A DNA stretch of 64,000 bases, taken from NCBI GenBank assembly GCA_027972325.1, contig JAPMOS010000019.1, forward strand, positions 1 to 64,000. The letters run 5' to 3'. Position 1 is the first letter of the stretch. The number at the start of each line of letters is the position of its first letter. The notes under the pieces were generated by a model. That model saw only the letters and a program-made list of their open reading frames with translations. It was not told the DNA's origin and made no database searches. Made by a program: the position numbers and the translations under genes. Shown here in pieces: positions 9,780 to 19,877 of the stretch. The stretch comes from Paratrimastix pyriformis. Taxonomy: Eukaryota; Preaxostyla; Paratrimastigidae.

Positions 9780-11519
9780 AGGGGCTCGTGGCCCCCCCCC
9801 CCACGCAGCCTCTGGCAGTGGCTGGCCGAGGCGCAGACACGCCACTCGTTCACTCTGGCGCGGGGCCAGGGCGGGTGGCTGCTGACCAGCCACCTGATCC
9901 GGGGTGGCCGACTGTTCCCCGCTGCCGGGGGCAGTGACCCCGAGCCCGCGCGCCGCAAGGAGCTGCGCCTGATGAAAGTTGTCGATGTCCTCCGCGCCAT
10001 GCCCGCCGATGCCATCCAGGTCTACACCGACGGGTCCTTCGAGTGCGGCCCTGAGGGCCAGCTCCGCGGGGGCGCCGCCGCGGTCCTGATCCACCCCGAC
10101 GGCCGCGCACTGTCGTTGCGCCGCACCCTCCAGTGGCCCACAAGCAACGCCCAGGCCGAGATCGAGGCCATCCGGCTGGCCATCGACCTCCTCGGCCGGG
10201 AGCGAGTCGGCCGAGACCGGTGCGTGCTGCTGCTGTCGGACAGCGAGTACGCCCTCGGGGCCCTGTGCCGCGCCACCTGCCTGACCCAGTCGCAGCAGGA
10301 GGTCCTCCGACTCCGGGACGAGCTGGTCTCCCGGTGGCCACGCCTCCTCTGCCATCACGTGCCCTCCCACGTGGACGCGGTGGCCCCCGGCTGCCCCCAC
10401 CTGTGGGGCAATTTGCAGGCCGACCGGCTGGCCGGCGAGGCCGCGGCAGCCCCGCCCCCCACCGACAAGGCCGGCCCACCACCCCCCATCCAGCAGGGCT
10501 TGGCCTGCCCGCCGGAGATGCCCTTCCGCCCCTCGGGCCCCAAGGACGCCCCGCTGCCGTACCCCACCCGACCCTTCACGCTCGCGGTAGCCCGGGGATT
10601 CTGCCAGGCCCTCCAGTGCGAGGAGGAGGCCCGAGGCTGGGCCCCCCGGCGCAGCCGATTCTCCTCGGGGGTCACCCTGGACGGCCTCGAGCAGAAGCTG
10701 GCCGCGCCCGCCTGGCGCCAGCAGGCCGCCCCCGACTGGAAGGTGCGCCGGCTCGTCTGGCTGCTGTTCGGCACCTTCCCCACCCTGCAAACCATTCGAT
10801 GCCGGTACGCGCGGAAGGCCTCAGCATCTGCCGGCGGCGCCCCCCCGGTGGGCGTCACCTGCCCCCTCTGCCACGGCGGCCCCGAGACCATGTCCCACCT
10901 GCTGTCCGGCTGCGGCAGGTACCACGACTTCTACACGGCCCGCCACGACCGGGTGGTCCGCCGACTCTGGGCCTGGTTCGGCGGGCAACGCGACTGGGTC
11001 ACGCGGCACTACATGGGCGTGTCGGCAACCAACTGCGCACCCGCCTTCCCACCCTCCCTGCTGGCCAAGCTCCCCGCCGCCCTCCGCGACGTGCACCCCG
11101 ACCTGGTGCTGCAGTCCCGCGGCTCTGACGGCACCTGGTGGCTGCTCGACGTGGCCGTCACTGGCCAGACTCACGACTGGCCGGCGCAGGCGGCGGCCAA
11201 GGCGGCCCACTACGTCGCCCTCTGCCAGGCCGTCACGGAGGCCACCGGGCAGCCCTGCCGCGCGGTGCCGGTGATCCTGTCGGCCCGAGGGACCGTGCCC
11301 CGGGCCACATGCCAGGCCCTGTCGCGGCTGACACCGGCCGACCCCCCTGCCGCGCGAACCGACCTCCAGCGGGCCCTCTCCTCCGTCTCGACCCTTCTGG
11401 TTCGGGACGCCCTCGCGCTCATGACCATGCGCAACGGCGCAGCTGCCGCGGTGGGCCCCGCGCCCTGGCCACGCCGTAGCGGCCGCCCGGGGCCCACGAC
11501 CCACCCCACCCGCCCCTGA
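9780..11519 (+). CDS. LINE RNase H, zinc knuckle and restriction-like endonuclease
   Basis: This frame is open to 11,519. RNase H: YTDGSF near 10,025, AEIEAI near 10,157, LLSDSEYA near 10,235 and GNLQADRLA near 10,410 supply the Asp-Glu-Asp-Asp set. A zinc knuckle CPLCHGGPETMSHLLSGC lies at about 10,860-10,912. The endonuclease follows: HPDLVL near 11,095, WLLDVAVT near 11,141 and a Lys-x3-Tyr near 11,200, matching the PD/D/K-Y pattern of R2-type endonucleases that nick target DNA. RNase H removes the RNA strand after reverse transcription. The C-terminus contains ALMTMRNGAA, also found in the truncated copy at 23.17 kb. Confidence 0.87.
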   Translation, partial: RGSWPPPPRSLWQWLAEAQTRHSFTLARGQGGWLLTSHLIRGGRLFPAAGGSDPEPARRKELRLMKVVDVLRAMPADAIQVYTDGSFECGPEGQLRGGAAAVLIHPDGRALSLRRTLQWPTSNAQAEIEAIRLAIDLLGRERVGRDRCVLLLSDSEYALGALCRATCLTQSQQEVLRLRDELVSRWPRLLCHHVPSHVDAVAPGCPHLWGNLQADRLAGEAAAAPPPTDKAGPPPPIQQGLACPPEMPFRPSGPKDAPLPYPTRPFTLAVARGFCQALQCEEEARGWAPRRSRFSSGVTLDGLEQKLAAPAWRQQAAPDWKVRRLVWLLFGTFPTLQTIRCRYARKASASAGGAPPVGVTCPLCHGGPETMSHLLSGCGRYHDFYTARHDRVVRRLWAWFGGQRDWVTRHYMGVSATNCAPAFPPSLLAKLPAALRDVHPDLVLQSRGSDGTWWLLDVAVTGQTHDWPAQAAAKAAHYVALCQAVTEATGQPCRAVPVILSARGTVPRATCQALSRLTPADPPAARTDLQRALSSVSTLLVRDALALMTMRNGAAAAVGPAPWPRRSGRPGPTTHPTRP

Positions 11520-11712
11520 GCACCCCTCCCCAACACCCACACCCATCACCGGGCGGCCCCGCCACCAGGCGGGCCCCCGGCCGGGAGGAGCCATCGTACG
11601 GGTCATTTGGCCCGGCCCCCCCCCGGAGTGTAACGCATGGCGCGAAGGCGCGAGTAAGCTTTCTCTTGAACTTGTCGCCTGCGCCCTCGCAAATACACAG
11701 CATGTTCTCTCT
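11520..11712 (+). mobile_element. LINE 3' UTR and 3' end
   Basis: After the stop codon, 193 bp of non-coding DNA end in a block (about 11,605-11,712) that includes TCATTTGGCCC, GTGTAACGC, a small GCGCGAAGGCGCG inverted repeat, CTTTCTCTTGAACTTG, TGCGCCCTCGC and AAATACACAGCATG. The same block occurs on the minus strand at 22,748-22,852 and 22,940-23,195 and, shortened, at several other places. This identifies it as the conserved 3' end of the family. There is no poly(A) tail; the flank continues directly with a coding-like sequence. Confidence 0.85.
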
Positions 11713-11720
11713 GCCTCAAC

Positions 11721-12647
11721 GTGCGGCCCTTCCCATTCCGCAAGGGCAAGGTTCGACTCCCGGCCTTCTCCGAGGAGCTGGGTGAGCTGGGCTGCCCGTT
11801 CGAGCGCCTCAACGAGACGGACGTTGGCAACATGCCCCAAGAGATCACCTTCATGGACGGCCGGCGTCTCTCCGAGTTCGAGTTGGTCCTCGGCTACTGG
11901 CTGGGGTGGTGCGCGGCACAACTGCCACCGGCAATGCAGGACTACCTGATGCCCGAGCACTGCCCGTACGCCCGGCTCTGGGAGGAGATGGGCCACCACG
12001 ACATCCCCCGTGCCAGCAAGCGCATGCTGAAGACCGTCGACCGGGAACTACGTGAGGAAAGGCGGGCACTCCGGGAGGAAGCCGCCTCCGAGCACCCAGA
12101 GCCGCCGAAGTCAGAGCCGGCCAAGCGGGCCACCCTGAAGGCGCTTCTTTCCCAAGCCGAGCCGACCTCCGAAGCCGAGGCCAAGGCGGCGGAGGCCGAT
12201 GACGAGTATGAGGTCAAGGCCTGCGCACTCCCACCGGAGTCGGCCACCGAGGAAGCCCAGCCTTCGTCGAAACCGGTGCCCGAGCCCGAGCCCAAAGCCA
12301 AGCCCCGAGCCAGCCAGGCCAAGCCGCCGCAGCCCGCCCCCCAGGCCAAGCCACCGCAGCCCGCCCCCAGGCCAAGCCGCCGCAGCCCGCCCCCAGGCCA
12401 AGCCGTCGCCTCAGCCCCAGCCGGCTCAGCCTCAACCCCAGACCCCGGCCCAGGCCCAGCAACAACACTCCAAGCCACCGCAGCAGCGTCAGTCGCCCAG
12501 GCCACCACCAAGCCCGCGTCCGCTGCGCCTCGTTCCGGCCCCCAGCTGCTTTCCGCACCCGCGGAGGGCCCCGATCCCTCATGGGAAAACCTTGGCCCGG
12601 TTCTACTGCGGGGATGCCGAAGCGATCTTGTTTCGCGCGAAGGATAA
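11721..12647 (+). CDS. Unrecognised ORF with charged and Pro-rich tail
   Basis: The frame opens right after the LINE 3' end. The first ~110 residues look globular (VRPFPFRKGKVRLPAF, then EFELVLGYWLGWCAAQLP). They are followed by a helical basic/acidic segment and ~120 residues of Lys/Pro/Ala/Glu repeats. No family is recognised. Its position suggests it belongs to whatever gene or element the LINE landed in, and it precedes the methyltransferase-like segments on the same strand. Confidence 0.45.
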   Translation: MRPFPFRKGKVRLPAFSEELGELGCPFERLNETDVGNMPQEITFMDGRRLSEFELVLGYWLGWCAAQLPPAMQDYLMPEHCPYARLWEEMGHHDIPRASKRMLKTVDRELREERRALREEAASEHPEPPKSEPAKRATLKALLSQAEPTSEAEAKAAEADDEYEVKACALPPESATEEAQPSSKPVPEPEPKAKPRASQAKPPQPAPQAKPPQPAPRPSRRSPPPGQAVASAPAGSASTPDPGPGPATTLQATAAASVAQATTKPASAAPRSGPQLLSAPAEGPDPSWENLGPVLLRGCRSDLVSREG

Positions 12648-12689
12648 TCCCGGCCGTGTCTGCAGTTTCCAACTTGTTGGATCCCCACT

Positions 12690-13786
12690 AACATCCTCGT
12701 TTTATTCAATAGACACTGTATACCTTGGCCGTGTTGGATGCTCCCTGGGGCATTACCGACGACCCTCGAGACAGACCCACCCCGGACTACGGATCCCTGG
12801 CCCAGTACCTCGACTCGTTCATTGCCCCCAATGGTACCATCATTGTGATGGATACCGAGGCCAACTTGTCCCAGCAATGGACGCCGGCTCTCGAGTGCTT
12901 CAATTTCGTGAGCGATCACCGAATTCGTGCCATCTGGGGAAGTCCGTGATTCATTCCCTTCACGCAATTGGTTTTTAACTTGTCCTTCTTCATCACTTCT
13001 TCGCGCAGATTACCTCGAGGAGGCCAACCCCCGGCCGTCGCTCTCACCGGGAGCCCCCCGCCCTGAGGAGGTGGAGCTGCCCATCGAGGTCTTCCAGCGA
13101 GGCCACGAGGGGCCCGTCAACTGGCGCTGGGATGTACTGTGCCCTTCTCCGAGTGCGAAGTTGGCCGAGATGAACGCCCGGGCCAACCCGCGCACCAACG
13201 CGGTCTACCTGCGGCACCAGGCGGGCAGGCCCGCTTCGCCAAGCCGGCCGATCTTTACGTCTACCTCTTCCGCCGCTACGGAGGGCCGGGCCCTGTGTTG
13301 GACTGCTACTGCGGCTGTGGGCCAGCTCTCTTGGCGGCAGAGGCCACCGGAACGCGCGTTGATCTAATTGACCGGGCGCCTGCAGTGGAGAGCCTCATGA
13401 TCGGCCACGTGCCTCCGGTGCTGGTGCACCGGCAGGACGAAGCATACCTGCCCCTCGAAGCCCACGAGACGGAGCTTTGCAACGTCGTTGCACCCCTGTC
13501 GACGAATGGGACCTGCATCTTCCTCTGCTCCCCCCCTCAAGAAGAACCTGCCCCGCCTCAACAAGAAGAGCAGGCCTCCGAGCAGACCACCACCGCCGAG
13601 CAACAACAACAAGAGCAGGCCACCGAGCTTCAAGATGACCAAGAGGGCCCCCTGATCCCCGCTCCCGATGATGAGCCTTATCAGCGGCCTCCTCCTTCCG
13701 ACGAGCTCAACCCGCTGCTGGACCCGCTCAGTCCGGATGCTTTGGGCGAGGACCTTCAGCCCGAGGAAATCGAGGACTTGCCGTAA
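12690..13786 (+). CDS. DNA adenine/cytosine methyltransferase-like segments
   Basis: One segment has VLDAPWG at about 12,731-12,751, the DPPW-like catalytic motif of amino-methyltransferases, followed by a PNGTIIVMD strand. A later segment has KPADLYVYLF and then VLDCYCGCG (about 13,295-13,321) with AA and an acidic residue after it, the S-adenosylmethionine-binding motif. Catalytic motif first and SAM motif second is the order of beta-class N6-adenine/N4-cytosine enzymes. The C-terminal ~90 residues are Gln/Glu/Pro-rich and end EDLP. Lying just upstream of the integrase, this may be part of the same mobile element and should then be read as part of that fossil. Confidence 0.55.
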
Positions 13787-13988
13787 CTTGTAATACAATC
13801 CCTCTTTTCGATCCTGATTTTTTTTTTGGTTTGTTTTTCTAAGAAACACGATACATCGAGAAATTGCCTCGATTGAACAACAAGCCACCGGGGCGGGATC
13901 GGGACCCGGAGGGGTCTGGGACCGGGAGTAGTGCTCGCTGGACGGGCTGCATGACCAGGGTGATAGCCACTCCTGTGGCGCCTCTGAT

Positions 13989-14267
13989 ATGGAGCCAATC
14001 GAAGTTGACGACCTCCCTCCACCGCTTCCTGAGGAGGAGTTATTTTTCGGAGGTGATGATGGTGACGAGGCGGCACATGAGGAGGCCGAAGAGCCAGCCC
14101 TTGGAGACCTGGACCCCGCAGAAGCCGCCGAGATTGACGTCGTGGTTGATGTAGCAGCAGACGATGGTGATGTGGCTGATTATGGAAGCTACGACCGGAC
14201 GGCGCGGGGGATCCATCTAATCCTTGCCGGGATCGAACGTCTGTTTTTTGGTTTTTTCGGGTCATGA
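13989..14267 (+). CDS. Small acidic ORF
   Basis: A 92-residue frame starting MEPIEVDDLPPPLPEEE, rich in Asp, Glu and Ala, with a hydrophobic end (LFFGFFG). It lies between the methyltransferase-like and integrase segments. A candidate intron with a pyrimidine-rich end (TTTTTCCAG at about 14,288-14,296) follows. No family is recognised. Confidence 0.3.
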   Translation: MEPIEVDDLPPPLPEEELFFGGDDGDEAAHEEAEEPALGDLDPAEAAEIDVVVDVAADDGDVADYGSYDRTARGIHLILAGIERLFFGFFGS

Positions 14268-14339
14268 TCAATGCCCCCGTTTGTCTCATTTTTCCAGTTC
14301 GGGAAGGATCACGCAGTTACCGGTCGAACTGTCTAAAAC

Positions 14340-15770
14340 ACGCCAATGAAGGGTTGTACCGCGTCGAGCGGGAGTTCTGCAGCGGCTCCGCTTCGACCAC
14401 GAGATCCGCGATCGGCCCATCTGGGTGCCCGTGATCTACCCGCTTGCCCGCCGTGTGCGCTTGCTGCGGCGCTTGCATGTCCAGCAGGGGCACCTCAACC
14501 GAGATGCCCTGATTGCCTACTCGAAGGGCCTCTTCTACATCCATGGCGTGGATCAGCTTGCGCGGGACATCATCGGGACGTGTGGCCAGTGCCAGAGCGT
14601 CCGGCCCACGTACGAGCATCCCAAGTACCACGCCTTGGTGGTCAACCGGCCCCTCGAGGTGGTCGAGCTCGACTGCGGCGGCTTCGAGATGAGCTGCCAG
14701 CCGCCTCGCGCGTTCTGCGTCCTGGTGGACCACTTCACGAGCTACATGTGGGCCGCCGCGACACGGGAGACGAAGGCCACCGGGGAGGAGGTGACCGACC
14801 TTCTCAGTCGTGTGTTCACCAGCGACGAGCCCAATCTGCTCCCCACCCGGATCGTGACCGACAATGGGACCGAGTTCGTCAACCAGCGCGTGGCCGAGTG
14901 GATCGCGTCTGTCCTGTGCGTTTCGGATTTGCTCTTCACAGTCATCAACCCGCTCAGGAACAAGAACCTGCTGCCCGGGGTCCACATGGAGCACCACCGG
15001 TCGAGGCCGTACTACCCCAGTCTCATGGGAAGGCCGAGAACGCCGTCAAGAAGATCAAGAACCGCGTGATGAAGATGCGTATCGTGCCGGCCATCAACCG
15101 CGAGCTGCCGTGGCAACCCTTCCTGCAGCCCGCCGTGCACCTGTACAACACGGCCACGGTTTCTTCGGTCTTCCAGCAACGCCCGTTGTGATGATGGCGC
15201 TCTACCTCCCCGAGTACGAACAACTGGGCGACATGGCCCAGCTGCCGGACAAGTTCGCCAACCTGACGGCCGCGGAGGTGCGCCAAATCAAGGAGGCCGT
15301 GGCGTTCTACCGGCACCGCGAGTACGGCTACATTGAGCGGCGCCGCAACAAGGACCAAGAGACCATCGAGGAGGGGACTCGCGTCATGGTCGCCCCGCCT
15401 GCCAAATGGCGCCGGCCCGGCATTGGCAGGTTCTGCTGGTCCGGGAGGGTGGCGGAACGCATGCGTAACGGCACCTACGTCATCGAGTTTGAGGATCGGG
15501 TCAAGCCGGGCATTCCCAAGGTCTACGGGCGCAACAAGCTGCGGCCTTACGATGCCACCTTCGATGCCCCGCTCCCTGCTGCGGGAGGCGCTCTGGTCCC
15601 CGTCGTTGATCGCCGGCGTCACGCGCCCCAGAATAAAACACCCCAACCCCACCATCCCCACCACCGCCCCCGTCCCGCAGTTTTCCGGTCCGGTTTTCTG
15701 CAAAAACAAAATGATCTTATACGAATGCTCGAGGAGGGGGTGGGGGTGAAATCGTTGGAGGGGGCCGGAT
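14340..15770 (+). mobile_element. Integrase-bearing element (retroviral-type integrase), broken
   Basis: The region encodes a retroviral/Ty3-type integrase: an H-x4-H plus C-x2-C zinc-binding start (CGQC near 14,587), a catalytic core with recognisable acidic motifs (LDCGGFE, then TDNGTEFV near 14,860) and a C-terminal part resembling the end of such integrases. No reverse transcriptase, capsid or DNA polymerase B belonging to it was seen, so an LTR element and a Polinton-like element both remain possible. It looks broken, with roughly three or four breaks. The element may extend back to about 0.9 kb with a LINE inserted in it. No terminal repeats were found. Age: old enough to be disrupted, still easily recognised. 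Confidence 0.72.
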
Positions 15771-16312
15771 AATCGGGCTCGGGGGGGAGAGGGGGCTGCG
15801 TGCATTACCAGTTTTCTCCCAGAGGATCCCCAAAACCGGCTCTCGCTCACCCCCGTTCATGAACGCCCTGTGCACTCTGGGTTCTTGTCGACGCCCCGTC
15901 CATACAAAACCGGAAACAAAGCCCCAGGTCCACAAACGGCCCTGGGCAGGATAAAAGCGCAAAGGTCGCAGGGGTTTTCTAGTTCCTCTTCCCCTAGCAA
16001 GCCGAAGCAAAGCGGCAGACCTGAGAACAGTCCTGCCCTATGGGTTGCCCCGGGGGTCTTCATTGAGGGCAGGAGTAAACAGGAGGTCTGATAACCTGGT
16101 TCTCGCGTCAAAAGAGCGGGAGCTGAGGATAGTAACCCACGGGGATATTATTAAACTTTCTGTTTATTCTTTAAATGTTTGAGTGGAATCCTGAACACGC
16201 GTCGTGACTCCAATGGTTTCCAATGGTTTCGTCCTTTGAGGGAGAGAGGGATACCCTTATCCGATAACTTTGGAGGACGGGGAAGAAATACGTCAGGCCG
16301 GTAAATCATGTT
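15771..16312. other. Intergenic, no gene seen
   Basis: Between the integrase region and the next block I see no supported gene. GC content falls from about 16,140 onward (for example TTATTAAACTTTCTGTTTATTC), marking a change in composition. Confidence 0.5.
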
Positions 16313-16837
16313 GTGAGTATAATTGTGTGTGACAATGTGGAAGCGAGGATGAAATATCCGGTGGTGGAAGGTGGGATGGAGAGGATCTATAATTGGCTGG
16401 TAAAGCCGAAATACCAGATGGCGGTCTGGGAGGGTTCCGGACTGGATTTACTCAAGATGAAATTGGGTCAAAAATTCGGTGGGAAGGTTCTAGTGGGAGG
16501 GGTGGAAAAGGCTTGTTGTTGTTGTGATACTATTTCGACTGCCAGTAACTGCGCGCAAAACACAGAAAACTGAAACAGAAGAAAATCCGTTCATCCGGTC
16601 GAAACCGGCGGGTAACATGCCGACCTACACCCCTCAGGGTAGGCGCACAGACGGCATGGCGGGAAAGAGAGAGACTGGAATGTCGCCAGGAAACAGAATC
16701 GTTCAAACACTTGACAGCAAACAGAAGGAACATCAAAAGAAAGAACGGGGCAAGGGGGGGGGACAAAAGGATCCAACACTGAGACACGGGACACGAGGAA
16801 CAATGAAAGGGGCGAAGGAAGCAAAAGACAAGAACAG

Positions 16838-17920
16838 TTAGAACGAAAAATATTCCCGAACCCAGCCTGAGGGGGGGGCGGAACCCATCCACCATGACCT
16901 ACCACCTCGGTAGGACAGGCGCACGGGCCCCTGAATCCACCACCCCACACGTTGCTCCCTTCCCAAAGGCCCACGGTTGGCAACAGGCGAGAGGTCGGAG
17001 AGGCTAATCTTCGGAGGCACGGCAGAAGCGGCATGGTCGGGCGTCGAGGTAGCACGAGCGGGCGCAGCAGGCACAGCAGACAAAGGGGACACACCAGCAG
17101 CAACAGAGGCAGCAACAGGGGCAACAACAGGGGCAGCAACAGGGGCAGCAACAACAGGGGCAGCAACAGGTGCAGGTGCAGGTGCAGGTGCAGGTGCAGG
17201 TGCAGGTGCAGGTGCAGGTGCAGGTGCAGGTGCAGGCGCAGGCGCAAAAGCCGGAGCATGAGATGAAGTCGGAGCCGGAACAGGTGCCGGCTTGGCGAAT
17301 GGGTTCGCCAAGGTGAGAGGTGCTCTTGGGGCAGCGGAAGAGGCAAATGGATTGCTCGAAGAAGGGGAACGGCTCTCTCCTTCTTCCCCGCTGGACGATC
17401 GCCATCGATGATCGGGTGGCGAGTTCCACCTCCACCTCCAAGTTGCTTTGGACCACGGTATGTAGTCTCCCCAACAGATAGGAGGACTCGTTCTGGCGGT
17501 GTGCGGTGTTTGTCCACAGACGAGCCGCGCGATGATTCTTGTGGCACGTGGCAGTCGAAAGTTCGCACATTCGATTGCTGGAACAATAAAGCCCCAAGAA
17601 GTTGGAAAATAAACTGGCTGATCGCTTCAGGCTGCTTCTTCGGATTGTCCTCCAGCAGCATGTGCACCGTGCGTTCGATGATCTCATAGCGTGGAGCACG
17701 GTGCTCATTGACGACCAATGAACTGAAGAGCTTCATAAGCTCCAAACGCATCCAAGGAGAGCTTGTCCAATGGAGCTGAAGAGGGGGACCACAGATGCCG
17801 ACCCAACTCATCTTGAAGATACTCTACCATAGGGTCGTCACGACTTTGGATCTCGGCGTGATCCATAATAAAGTTGGAATCGTCCTTACTGAGCTCGTCA
17901 TGCTCAGTGGCGATCTCCAT
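16838..17920 (-). CDS. Unrecognised gene with Ala-Pro repeat tail
   Basis: Minus-strand segments read from MEIATEHDELSKDD (17,920) through a helical block near 17,620-17,760 (LMKLFSSLVVNEHRAPRYE, then HMLLEDNPKKQPEA). A further segment starts MANPFAKPAPVPAP at 17,311, followed by ~30 Ala-Pro dipeptides and ending at 16,838. The segments lie in different frames; whether introns or frameshifts separate them is not clear. The helical block could be part of an ARM or VHS-like fold, but no family is claimed. The block lies between two copies of a 15 bp direct repeat. Confidence 0.4.
17168..17237. repeat. (GGTGCA)n microsatellite
   Basis: About eleven GGTGCA hexamers, coding for the Pro-Ala repeat on the minus strand. 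It grades into CAACAGGGGCAG repeats at 17,100-17,165. Confidence 0.9.
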
Positions 17921-17985
17921 GGCCAGAAACGGGCAGAACGCGGAGCAAAGGGAACGTGCAACGCCGAGACTTCAACCGGGGGGAC

Positions 17986-18560
17986 TGGAAAAGGCTTGTT
18001 TATGGGAGATGTTGTGCGGATTATACAAAGAAGACTGAGGGAATGCTGTAACTATAAGGAGAGTTGGTCGTTACAGACTCTCTATTCCGCGGCAGTTGGA
18101 TTTTTGGATGGGAGAACGGAGAAAGAGTGGCATCAGTTAGGGATCAGGATTGGGATGAAAAGAATTCTGGAGAAACTTATTGAGGGAAGGAAGGAGGGAG
18201 TGGATCGAAGTTTGGAAAGTGGTGATGGTTTGAGTAGGAGGAAGCGTGGACGGAATCGGTTAGGCGAGGTGGGGAAGAAGAAGAAGAGGTATGATGGGGA
18301 AGTGGGAACGATTGGTAGTGGAGTGGGGGTTGTGGCGAGAATAATGGTTGGAGGGAAGGAATGGGATGTGCTGGATGATGATAATGATGAAGGTGAAGAT
18401 ACAACGGGGAGAGAAAAAGGCGGGATGGATGTGGGGGAGGTGGTGATGATGGGAAAGAAAGGTGGTGGGGTGTGGGGGACGGGGGGATTGTGGGTGGAAG
18501 CAAGATAAAGTGGATGGGGCAAGAAGAGGAATGATGAGGGGGTGAGAGGAGGAAGATTGA
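17986..18560 (+). other. Purine-rich block with weak ORF
   Basis: A purine-rich, less GC-rich stretch. The plus frame to 18,508 includes GKGLFMGDVVRIIQRRLREC and continues with many Gly, Lys, Arg, Glu and Asp residues. The composition explains long frames on both strands. The first ~60 residues look protein-like, the rest does not. No family is recognised. Confidence 0.25.
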
Positions 18561-18617
18561 GGAAGGGACAGTATTCGTGGACTCTAATGGCAATAAGAAG
18601 GGAAGGAGGAGAGGGGG

Positions 18618-19662
18618 GTGGGGTGGGGCTCATCAGGCCATGACGCTCCCTGGTGGGGCTGCGCCGGTCATCACCAGGAAGCGTGCGGCGAGGGCGTTGG
18701 GCTCGGTGTGCTCGTCCAGGGTCCGCCAGCTGCCATCAGCCCCGTCCACCGAGCCCTCCAGCCGCCACGACTGCAGCCGATGCTCCACATTGCCTGGGTG
18801 GTTGCTGTGGCGCAGGGTGTAGCGGGTGGGCGTGAAGAGGCGCCCCGCACCCAGCCACCACGAGGGGGTGGGCTGGTTGTTGGTGAAGCTGTTGCATGGC
18901 TGGCGCCCCGTGAGATCGGAGGCCTTCCCAGAGCGGCCCTCGGATGAGCGGGTGGCGGTGACCCAGCCCGCCAGGCCGGGTGCGGCCCTGGGTGCCTCTG
19001 GAGTAAAACAGGCCCCGCTCGTCCATGTCGTGGTCGTAGCGGAACACAACCACTGGAGGCCGCCGGGTGGGTGGGGATGAGATGAAGTGAGCGGAACGCT
19101 GGAGGCAGCCGGGCGGGGTGGATGAAGACGGGCTCAGGAGGGAGGACCGAAGACCGGGGGCAGCCGGGCGGGGTGGATGAAAACGGGCTCAGGAGGGAGA
19201 ACCGAAGACCGGGGGCAGGGGTGGATGAAGACGGGCTCAGGAGGGAGAACCGAAGACCGGGGGGAGACACACCGTGCGGGGTGGATGAAAACGGGCTCAG
19301 GAGGGAGAACCGAAGACCGGGGGGAGACACACCGTGCGGGACGGGTGGGCAGACGGACCGGGGCGGGTGCAGGAGGCCGGAGCGGAGGAGCCGCCCTCGG
19401 CCAGGCCCCGCATGGCCATCCTCGGCCCGGCCAGAGGCGGCACCAGGGTGGGAAGCGGTACCGGCAGCGGCATTCGGGGCCCGTGTAGACAACAACCGGG
19501 CTGCTGCCGCCGCTGCTGAGGCTCGCCGCCGCCGCTGGGTTCGCCGCCACCATCATCACCCTGCACCAGGGAGCGGCGGGACAGCTGCGCCGGTGGGGGT
19601 AGGTGGCAGCAGGGTCGCCCGCGGGGACAATGGGCACGGGCCGCCAAGGTCTCGCTGGTCAT
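18618..19662 (-). pseudogene. Fragment of the RING-TRAF family: FN3 and beta-sandwich exons
   Basis: On the minus strand, 19,049-18,633 encodes the family's C-terminal domain ([28 protein letters not shown]) and 19,600-19,350 the second half of the FN3 domain (GPECRC, MAMRGLAE). The C-terminal domain lacks the VDL strand after WW and its end is altered, and no RING or TRAF exons lie upstream. It is a rearranged partial copy of the genes at 29-61 kb in inverted orientation. The intron between the two exons is expanded by a minisatellite. Confidence 0.85.
19117..19337. repeat. Minisatellite, four units of ~45-63 bp
   Basis: Four copies of a unit containing GGTGGATGAAGACGGGCTCA and then CCGAAGACCGGGGG. 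The last two carry an extra GAGACACACCGTGCGGGG. It sits in the FN3-to-sandwich intron of the minus-strand family fragment. Confidence 0.9.
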
Positions 19663-19877
19663 CTTGGTCGAGGGCGCAAAGAAGCGGAGGATCCCATTTC
19701 AAAGGAATGCTGGATTTGAGGCGCTCAAATCTTTGCTCGCACGGGAGTTCGTCCCGGAATCCATCGTCGAAATCTCCTACCTGTGCGGTGGAGATGTATT
19801 TGGTCTGCCTGTTTATTCGCTTGCACAATCGTAAATTGAGTTTTGGATTGGACGGGACAGCCATCGCAGCCGATGTA

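Larger units (their letters stand above)
3306..11712 (+). mobile_element. LINE retrotransposon with restriction-like endonuclease (decayed)
   Basis: An approximately 8.4 kb non-LTR element. Parts in order: an N-terminal ORF with Gln/Ala-rich tract and a ubiquitin-protease-like domain; reverse transcriptase; RNase H; a C-x2-C/H/C zinc knuckle; a C-terminal restriction-like endonuclease; and a 3' UTR ending in CAGCATGTTCTCTCT. This order resembles RLE-encoding LINE clades, and a protease plus RNase H recalls Dualen/RandI; an APE domain was not seen. The downstream coding region changes frame about six or seven times (near 8,200, 8,600, 8,715, 8,905, 9,600 and 9,790), so this copy is dead or poorly assembled. 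The 5' boundary is uncertain. The 3' end is fixed by truncated relatives at 22.7-23.2 kb. Confidence 0.88.

Noticed and set aside
13795-16310. Search for LTRs or terminal inverted repeats around the integrase
   Set aside because: No convincing pair of long repeats was found by eye on either side; absence is not proven.
18133-18633. Minus-strand Ser/Pro-rich frames
   Set aside because: They are complements of a purine-rich stretch, with no codon or domain signal.
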